A stretch of 37,121 nt of DNA from an uncultured Lachnospiraceae bacterium (GTDB lineage: Bacteria; Bacillota; Clostridia; Lachnospirales; Lachnospiraceae), in the NCBI GenBank assembly GCA_946566415.1, contig CAMNWW010000002.1:1-37121 (forward strand), written 5' to 3'. Of this stretch, positions 32,231-37,121 are shown one piece after another; the stretch's first letter is position 1, and every line of letters starts with the position of its first letter. The position numbers and the translations under genes were made by a program. The notes under the pieces are model-generated. The model did not search any database. It was not told the DNA's origin and saw only the letters and a program-made list of their open reading frames with translations.

Positions 32231-32815
32231 ATGGGCGACGTTCACTATATGATTTCGGAAACGTCCAAGCGGGTTGGTGTGGAATCCCATGTCCTCCGCT
32301 ACTGGGAAGATGAACTAGAGCTCCCCATCGGGCGTACGGAAATGGGACATCGGCACTATACGGAAGACGATATACAGCTTTTTAGCTGTATTAAAGAACT
32401 CAAGGACCAGGGCATGCTTCTCAAAGAGATCAAAAGCGTCCTGCCGGACATGCTCCGCGCCAAAGAACAATTAAGAGCAAAGCGTAAAGCGCTCGCAGAA
32501 AAATCAGACGCATCAAAATCCGCGGCAGAACTCTCTGTGCAGAACGGAAAGTTTGCCGAGTTGGAAGCTCTTCTGACGTCTGCCTTGCAGAACGTATTAT
32601 TAGAAAACAATAAGATCTTAGAGGACAATATCTGTAAGGGGGTGACTGAAAAAGTCGCGAAAGACATGGATTTCCTCCTCCAGGCGAAAGAGCGCCAGGA
32701 AGAAGAACGTTTCCGAAGGCTTGACCATCTCATCCGCCAACAGCAGTCAATACGGCGTGAAGCGGCAAAGCCCGCTCCCGCCCGATATCTGAGAAAGGTC
32801 CTCGGCGAATACTGA
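32231..32815 (+). CDS. MerR-type DNA-binding protein with C-terminal coiled coil
   Basis: The 194 residues start with a MerR winged helix: MISETSKRVGVESHVLRYWE, then RTEMGHRHYTEDDIQLFSCI and LKDQGMLLKEIKSVL (to about residue 75). The rest is charged helix with coiled-coil character (AKEQLRAKRKALAEKSD; LQAKERQEEERFRRLDHLI) and a basic tail (RREAAKPAPARYLRKVLGEY). No metal-binding Cys or ligand domain is visible, so classical metal or drug sensing is unlikely. A MerR head with a coiled coil also occurs in the chromosome-anchoring protein RacA, a possible but unproven analogy. AAGGGGG precedes the ATG. Confidence 0.8.
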   Translation: MGDVHYMISETSKRVGVESHVLRYWEDELELPIGRTEMGHRHYTEDDIQLFSCIKELKDQGMLLKEIKSVLPDMLRAKEQLRAKRKALAEKSDASKSAAELSVQNGKFAELEALLTSALQNVLLENNKILEDNICKGVTEKVAKDMDFLLQAKERQEEERFRRLDHLIRQQQSIRREAAKPAPARYLRKVLGEY

Positions 32816-32825
32816 TTATAAGACA

Positions 32826-32880
32826 GGGGCTGTGAAAAAGGAGTTGGAACACTCTAAATTTTACAGCCCCTCTGCTGCTT
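32826..32880. terminator. Bidirectional terminator between the MerR-type gene and dnaB
   Basis: GGGGCTGT (32826-32833) pairs with ACAGCCCC (32873-32880), extended by AAAA/TTTT after a bulged GA. It lies between the stop codons of the two convergent genes. Confidence 0.7.
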
Positions 32881-32884
32881 CTCT

Positions 32885-34237
32885 TTATTCGTCATTTCCT
32901 GCCGGTCTCTGTGAATTTGCAAATTTCGTGTACTGCGGAAGCCAGGTCAGGTTCACGGTCCCAATGGGACCGTTCCTCTGTTTTGCGATAATAATCTCCG
33001 CTTCATTCACATGCTCGGTATCTTTGTGATAATAATCATCGCGGTAAATGAACATTACCACGTCCGCGTCCTGCTCGATGGCCCCCGACTCACGCAGATC
33101 CGACAGCATGGGCCGGTTGTCCTTCCTTTGTTCCACCGTCCGGTTAAGCTGTGACAATGCGACGACAGGTACGTTAAGTTCCCGCGCAAGCGCTTTTAAG
33201 GACCTCGAAATCTCCGAGATTTCCTGCTGCCGCGATTCGCTCCGGCTTCCGACACTTCCGCTCATAAGCTGGAGGTAGTCGATGATGATCATCTCAATAT
33301 TATGCTCTATTTTATATTTCCTGCACTTCGAGCGAAGCTCAGATATCGAAATTCCCGGTGTGTCGTCAATGATCAAATTCGATCTGCCGATCACCCCCGC
33401 CCCTTCGATCAGTTTCTCCCAATCAGAATCCTTGAGATTTCCAGTTCTTATAAGCTGGGCGTCCACATAGGACTCTAAGGCAAACAGACGATTAACCAAC
33501 TGTTCTTTTGACATTTCCAGGCTGAAGACTGCTGTCGCCTTGTTCTGGCGAAACGCCACATGCTGGGCAATATTCAGCACAAACGCCGTTTTCCCCATGG
33601 AAGGCCTGGCCGCCACCAGGATAAGCTCCGACGGCTGCAGCCCTGACGTTTTATAATCCAGGTCAATAAACCCTGTAGGTATTCCCGTTACCGTCCCTTT
33701 ATTTTTGGACGCTTTCTCAATCTTCTCTAAAGCATTTAGGACGACCTGCTTGATCGGAACGTACTCTCCGCCGGTCCGTCTCTGCGCCAGATCGAAGACC
33801 TGCTTTTCCATCCTCTCGAAAATAGCTTCTACCGGCTCTTTTGCGAGATAGCAGGAGTTTACCAGCTCTTCATTCATCCGAATGATCTTTCGCAGAGTCG
33901 CCTTTTCCGCCACAATCTCCGCATAATGCCTGATATTTGCGGAAGTCTGCACCATTGTTAGAAGATCCCGTCCAAATTCAAGGCTGCTGATCTCTTCCGG
34001 TACGTCTTTCTCCTTAAGGCGGTCTTGCAATGTCACCAGATCGACAGGGGTTCCTTCATTAAAAAGTTCTACAATAGAATCAAAAACCACTCCATAAGCC
34101 TTCTGGTAAAAATCATCTCCGCAGATGCTTTCCGACGCCGTAGCAATCGCGTCCCTATCCATCAGCATGGCGCCGAGCACGGACTGTTCCGCCTCTATAC
34201 TGTGCGGCAGAACCCGCTTAATGAGCGCTTCATCCAT
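32885..34237 (-). CDS. dnaB: Replicative DNA helicase DnaB
   Basis: DnaB unwinds DNA at the replication fork as a hexamer (named DnaC in Bacillus). The 450 residues have the N-terminal primase-interaction domain (RVLPHSIEAEQSVLGAMLMD), a linker, and the RecA-like domain with Walker A ARPSMGKTAF (about 210-219), Walker B IIDYLQLMSG, and LSDLRESGAIEQDADVVMFI. No intein is present. AAGGAGG lies before the ATG. It follows rplI by 26 bases in the standard gdpP-rplI-dnaB arrangement. Confidence 0.97.
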   Translation of the reverse strand: MDEALIKRVLPHSIEAEQSVLGAMLMDRDAIATASESICGDDFYQKAYGVVFDSIVELFNEGTPVDLVTLQDRLKEKDVPEEISSLEFGRDLLTMVQTSANIRHYAEIVAEKATLRKIIRMNEELVNSCYLAKEPVEAIFERMEKQVFDLAQRRTGGEYVPIKQVVLNALEKIEKASKNKGTVTGIPTGFIDLDYKTSGLQPSELILVAARPSMGKTAFVLNIAQHVAFRQNKATAVFSLEMSKEQLVNRLFALESYVDAQLIRTGNLKDSDWEKLIEGAGVIGRSNLIIDDTPGISISELRSKCRKYKIEHNIEMIIIDYLQLMSGSVGSRSESRQQEISEISRSLKALARELNVPVVALSQLNRTVEQRKDNRPMLSDLRESGAIEQDADVVMFIYRDDYYHKDTEHVNEAEIIIAKQRNGPIGTVNLTWLPQYTKFANSQRPAGNDE

Positions 34238-34263
34238 TCTGGTTCCTCCTTAAAGCCTCACTC

Positions 34264-34710
34264 CTAAGCCTCGCCTACATGGACCGTAAGCTCTGCCGTC
34301 ACCTTGGGATGGAGTTTTACCGGAACACGGTGTACGCCCAGAGACTTGATCGCTTCCTTAAGCTGTATCTTTTTCTTATCAATCTCGTAGCCCATCTGTT
34401 CCTGCACAGCCTGGGCGATTTCCTTGGAAGAAACAGATCCGAAAACTCTTCCTCCTTCGCCGGTCTTGATACCAAGCTCAACTTTTCCGGCTTCCAGCTT
34501 TGCTGCCAGCTCTTTGGCTGCTTCCAGGTTCTCCTGTGCGATTTTCTCCTTATTTTGCTTTTGGAGCTTCAAATCATTCATATTCTTGTTGTTTGCTTCC
34601 AGCCCCAGCTTTCTCGGCAAAATATAATTTCTCGCGTATCCGTCATTTACATCTACAATCTCACCCTTTTTTCCCAGCGACTTAACATCCTGCATCAAAA
34701 TTACTTTCAT
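34264..34710 (-). CDS. rplI: 50S ribosomal protein L9
   Basis: L9 is a two-domain protein of the large subunit that limits frameshifting. I start at the ATG at 34708-34710, giving 148 residues and MKVILMQDVKSLGKKGEIVD, with GAGGAG upstream; the 18 residues before it in the ORF track are not part of the family. The signature GYARNYILPRKLGLEA, the long connecting helix and the C-terminal domain (LGVHRVPVKLHPKVTAELTV) are present. The 91-base gap to gdpP contains a CAAAAGC/GCTTTTG inverted repeat and no gene. Confidence 0.97.
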   Translation of the reverse strand: MKVILMQDVKSLGKKGEIVDVNDGYARNYILPRKLGLEANNKNMNDLKLQKQNKEKIAQENLEAAKELAAKLEAGKVELGIKTGEGGRVFGSVSSKEIAQAVQEQMGYEIDKKKIQLKEAIKSLGVHRVPVKLHPKVTAELTVHVGEA

Positions 34711-34801
34711 CTTTCTTCTCTCCTCTTTCCTTATAAATAATATCCGGAACAAAAGCTTACGCATAATTCATACCGTACTTTACGCTTTTGCGCCGGCATC
34801 T

Positions 34802-36850
34802 TTATATGGCTCCTTCGGCTATCATGGCGCTGATCGTTCTCTTCAGGTCTTCGATACCGCGCTCCATATCGGTGTGATCAAACTGCGCGCCGGCCGTATT
34901 CAAATGACCGCCGCCTCCCAAACGCTCCATAATGATCTGGACATTGACTTCGTCGATGGCCCTTGCGCTGACGTAAATCTTACCATTATACTCCGTAAGG
35001 ACAAAGGACGCTTTAATCTCTTCGATGTCAAGCAGCTCGTTTGCTGCCTGCGCGCCGATAATCGTCGGGCTTTCAATCCCTAAATGCTGTCCTCTTGCAA
35101 TCGCGTACACATCCCGATACACCTCCGCGCTGCTGATGATCGCCGCCTTCGCCCGATAGGAAGCCATATCGTCGCGCAAAAGCTTGCGCACATAGGTAAT
35201 GTCGGCGCCGCACCGGCGCAGATACGCCGCCGCCTCAAACGTGCGCACCCCTGTACGGTTCACAAAATTATTCGTATCAACCAAAATCCCTGCATACATA
35301 CTGTTCGCCTCTGTGGGAGTCAGCTTCAGGTCATCGTTAAAATACTGCAGCACTTCCGCAACCATTTCACATGCAGAAGACGCATACGGTTCGATGTAGG
35401 AAAGCACCGCGTTTTCAATCACTTCGTCGCTCTGCCTATGGTGGTCCAGCACCGCGATGGTCTTCGTCAGCCTAAGCAGACGCTCGCACTCCGTCATTTT
35501 CGGCTTATTCGTGTCCACCACGACTACCATAGTACCCTCATTTGCCAGTTCTTCCGCCTCACGCGAGTCAACAAACAGGTCCTCCGGATATGCCGGATTG
35601 TTTCTGAACGACTCATAGAACGGACGCAGAGCCACGGAAATATCGTTCAGAACGATGTGCACCTTCTTTTCCAAAGTCGCCGCGGCACGGTAAATTCCAA
35701 TCGCAGCGCCGAACGAATCCACATCCGTCATCTTATGTCCCATGACGATAATCTGTTCTTTTGCTATGATAAATTCCCGAAGGGCTTCCGCTTTTACCCG
35801 TGCTTTTACGCGGGTATTTTTGGATGTCTGCTCTCGCTTTCCTCCATAATAAGATATTTCTTGCCCGTCTTTTACAACAACCTGATCGCCGCCCCTGGCA
35901 AGAGCCAGATCGATAGCGACACGCGCATAATTATATCCGATAAGATAAGTATCCCTGCTAAGTCCCACTCCAAAGCTTAATGTAACCGGAACCTGGTTCC
36001 CAATATTAACATTTTTTACGTCCTCAAGCAGTGAAAAACGATCCTCCTCCATTTCTTCAAAGCTTTCCTTCTTTATGATTACAAAGTATTTATCCTTTTC
36101 CAGCTTTTTCGCGATTCCATTCTGATTCGCTATATACTGGTTTATCTTACGGTCGATGAGCGCCACCAGAAGCGACTGGCGTACCTCCTCCACACTGTTC
36201 ATAACTTCGTCATAATTATCAATATAAATAAGTCCCGCCACAAGACGCTGTTTCTCATTCTCCCGCAGACATTCATTCAGCTCTGTCACATCCTGAAGAT
36301 GGACTGCGATAAAATAATTTTTCTCTGTAGGCATCTCCATAAGCTGCTCTGTCTCGCTCAGCCCGTCTACTGAAACGCAGCGTATCTCCGCCTGGTAATC
36401 CCTCTCGCTATAACTGAATTCCAGAGTTACTGTCGCATCCTCCTCTTTCGGAAACACACTCTGGTTCATCTCGGGAATATATTTACTTAGATAAGCATCC
36501 CGTATCGTATCTTCTCCCAAGACATCCCTAAACTGCGTATTCGCCCAAACGATCTTGCCGTCGTCCAAAAGGATCGCATAGGGAACCGAGAGTTCCTTCA
36601 GCAGCGTGTTCTGCACAATACCGTACTGTGCGGAAAATTCCACCATATCAGCTAATAAAAGCGACTTGTTGGAAAAATACATGATTCCCACCACGGCTGC
36701 ATAGACCAGGATGAATGCAAACATGAGTGTTCCCGCTTTTCGGTTAGTCTTGAATATCCAGATATCCATAGCGGCCAAAAGAAGAATCATTATTGCCGGC
36801 CACTGCATATACAGCCTTAATTGACCCTTTAACTTTACATTTTGCTTCAT
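34802..36850 (-). CDS. gdpP: Cyclic-di-AMP phosphodiesterase GdpP (DHH family)
   Basis: GdpP degrades c-di-AMP to pApA and thereby influences wall homeostasis and potassium balance. The start at 36848-36850 (MKQNVKLKGQ, with GAGGG 7 bases upstream) gives 682 residues; the 58 residues before it in the ORF track translate a hairpin leader. Two membrane helices (about 14-33 and 40-59) precede a PAS-like region (about 75-195), a degenerate GGDEF domain (about 200-330, with ARGGDQV but no GGDEF motif), the DHH domain with GHKMTDVDSFGA (371-382), VVVVDTNKPK (D446) and DHH (469-471), and the DHHA1 domain with GGGGHLNTAGAQF. All metal ligands look intact. rplI and dnaB follow. Confidence 0.95.
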   Translation of the reverse strand: MKQNVKLKGQLRLYMQWPAIMILLLAAMDIWIFKTNRKAGTLMFAFILVYAAVVGIMYFSNKSLLLADMVEFSAQYGIVQNTLLKELSVPYAILLDDGKIVWANTQFRDVLGEDTIRDAYLSKYIPEMNQSVFPKEEDATVTLEFSYSERDYQAEIRCVSVDGLSETEQLMEMPTEKNYFIAVHLQDVTELNECLRENEKQRLVAGLIYIDNYDEVMNSVEEVRQSLLVALIDRKINQYIANQNGIAKKLEKDKYFVIIKKESFEEMEEDRFSLLEDVKNVNIGNQVPVTLSFGVGLSRDTYLIGYNYARVAIDLALARGGDQVVVKDGQEISYYGGKREQTSKNTRVKARVKAEALREFIIAKEQIIVMGHKMTDVDSFGAAIGIYRAAATLEKKVHIVLNDISVALRPFYESFRNNPAYPEDLFVDSREAEELANEGTMVVVVDTNKPKMTECERLLRLTKTIAVLDHHRQSDEVIENAVLSYIEPYASSACEMVAEVLQYFNDDLKLTPTEANSMYAGILVDTNNFVNRTGVRTFEAAAYLRRCGADITYVRKLLRDDMASYRAKAAIISSAEVYRDVYAIARGQHLGIESPTIIGAQAANELLDIEEIKASFVLTEYNGKIYVSARAIDEVNVQIIMERLGGGGHLNTAGAQFDHTDMERGIEDLKRTISAMIAEGAI

Positions 36851-36882
36851 AATTTTACCCTCTTTGACTGTGTGGAACTGAC

Positions 36883-37035
36883 AGGCATTAAGCGGCGCGC
36901 GGCTCTCCTCGACGGGCCTAAGCTCATGCGACGCAGCGCATTCGCTCACGGGCTTCGCCCTATGGGAACAGGAGACGGCAGCCCTGCCTGCAAGCAGGCG
37001 TTCTGCCGTTTCCTGTTCCCGCACGTCTCATGCCT
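36883..37035 (-). other. Multi-hairpin 5' leader of gdpP
   Basis: AGGCAT/ATGCCT (36883-36888 and 37030-37035) can close a multibranched structure that contains an 18-base stem with one G-U wobble (GGGAACAGG...CCTGTTCCC, 36964-37020) topped by GCCTGC-AA-GCAGGC, a GGGC-TTC-GCCC hairpin (36950-36960) and an AGCTCATGCG/CGCATTCGCT hairpin. It lies entirely between the predicted start of transcription and the gdpP ribosome binding site. It may be a regulatory RNA or a palindromic mobile repeat; I do not recognise a named family. Confidence 0.5.
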
Positions 37036-37043
37036 ACTTGAAC

Positions 37044-37052
37044 ATTATACCA
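37044..37052 (-). promoter_or_regulatory. Extended -10 promoter of gdpP
   Basis: On the minus strand TGGTATAAT is a perfect TATAAT with the TGn extension; the -35 region (TTTCCT, 17 bases upstream) is weak. Transcription would start near 37037, at the outer edge of the leader structure. The remaining 37053-37121 holds no recognisable feature. Confidence 0.65.
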
Positions 37053-37121
37053 CTGTTTCTATATTTAGGAAAGAAAAAAGTAACGGGGACGCCGGGCAAA
37101 AAAGATTTACAGATTAATTCA

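Noticed and set aside
35084-35980. 298-residue plus-strand ORF antisense to gdpP
   Set aside because: Shadow frame; gdpP carries all conserved motifs on the other strand.
36851-37024. 58-residue N-terminal extension of GdpP
   Set aside because: It translates the hairpin leader, lacks family similarity, and the ATG at 36850 has a good ribosome binding site.
36883-37035. ydaO-type c-di-AMP riboswitch upstream of gdpP
   Set aside because: The stem layout and GC-rich perfect hairpins do not resemble the ydaO consensus as I remember it; kept only as an unassigned structured leader.

Overview
The window looks like chromosomal DNA of a motile, low-to-mid GC Firmicute, most likely a Lachnospiraceae (Clostridia) gut-type bacterium. 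Evidence: FliY-type switch protein instead of FliN, FlbD and the TIGR02530 protein inside a single long fla/che operon, a 56-residue clostridial 2[4Fe-4S] ferredoxin, the gdpP-rplI-dnaB gene string, and strong AGGAGG-type ribosome binding sites. No rRNA, tRNA, CRISPR array, transposase or prophage gene was seen. Species cannot be named from the sequence alone.

Region 1 (1-16027, minus strand): flagellar/chemotaxis operon, read from right to left: flgB, fliE, fliF, fliG, fliH, fliI, fliJ, fliK, flgD, a TIGR02530 protein, flgE, flbD, motA, motB, fliM, cheY, flgC, fliY and the first codons of fliO, which runs off the left edge. A sigma-A-like promoter lies just upstream of flgB. The order departs from the usual Clostridial one: flgC sits between cheY and fliY instead of after flgB, and fliL is absent between motB and fliM. 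The 176-base fliE-fliF gap contains two copies of a palindromic repeat, a third diverged copy of which lies at about 31.6 kb. Upstream of the operon is a lytic transglycosylase gene without a signal peptide.

Region 2 (16260-25131): a transmembrane chemoreceptor (plus strand), then on the minus strand an unknown helical-repeat protein, a GNAT acetyltransferase, and a 917-residue protein fusing a Tet(M)/EF-G-like translational GTPase to a C-terminal YacP/Rae1-type NYN nuclease domain. The start of this fusion gene is preceded by a 14-base inverted repeat whose right arm contains the ribosome binding site. Then come a DUF4190-like membrane protein and a second chemoreceptor with a CZB-type zinc-binding sensor region.

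Region 3 (25168-31993): ribokinase-family kinase, orphan family-3 solute-binding lipoprotein, undecaprenyl-diphosphatase, HAD phosphatase (all minus), a secreted coiled-coil/SleB-type cell-wall hydrolase (plus), a 230-base cluster of nested palindromes, a sugar-type solute-binding lipoprotein (minus) and a small ferredoxin (plus) with a possibly structured leader.

Region 4 (32231-37121): a MerR-type regulator (plus) converging on the minus-strand string gdpP-rplI-dnaB. gdpP (c-di-AMP phosphodiesterase) has an extended -10 promoter followed at once by a 150-base multi-hairpin 5' leader. The flagellar genes form one assembly and motor-control unit, the chemoreceptors feed CheY/FliY/FliM, and the other genes are housekeeping or uncharacterised accessory functions. 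The most promising unexplained items are the GTPase-nuclease fusion with its leader, and the gdpP leader.
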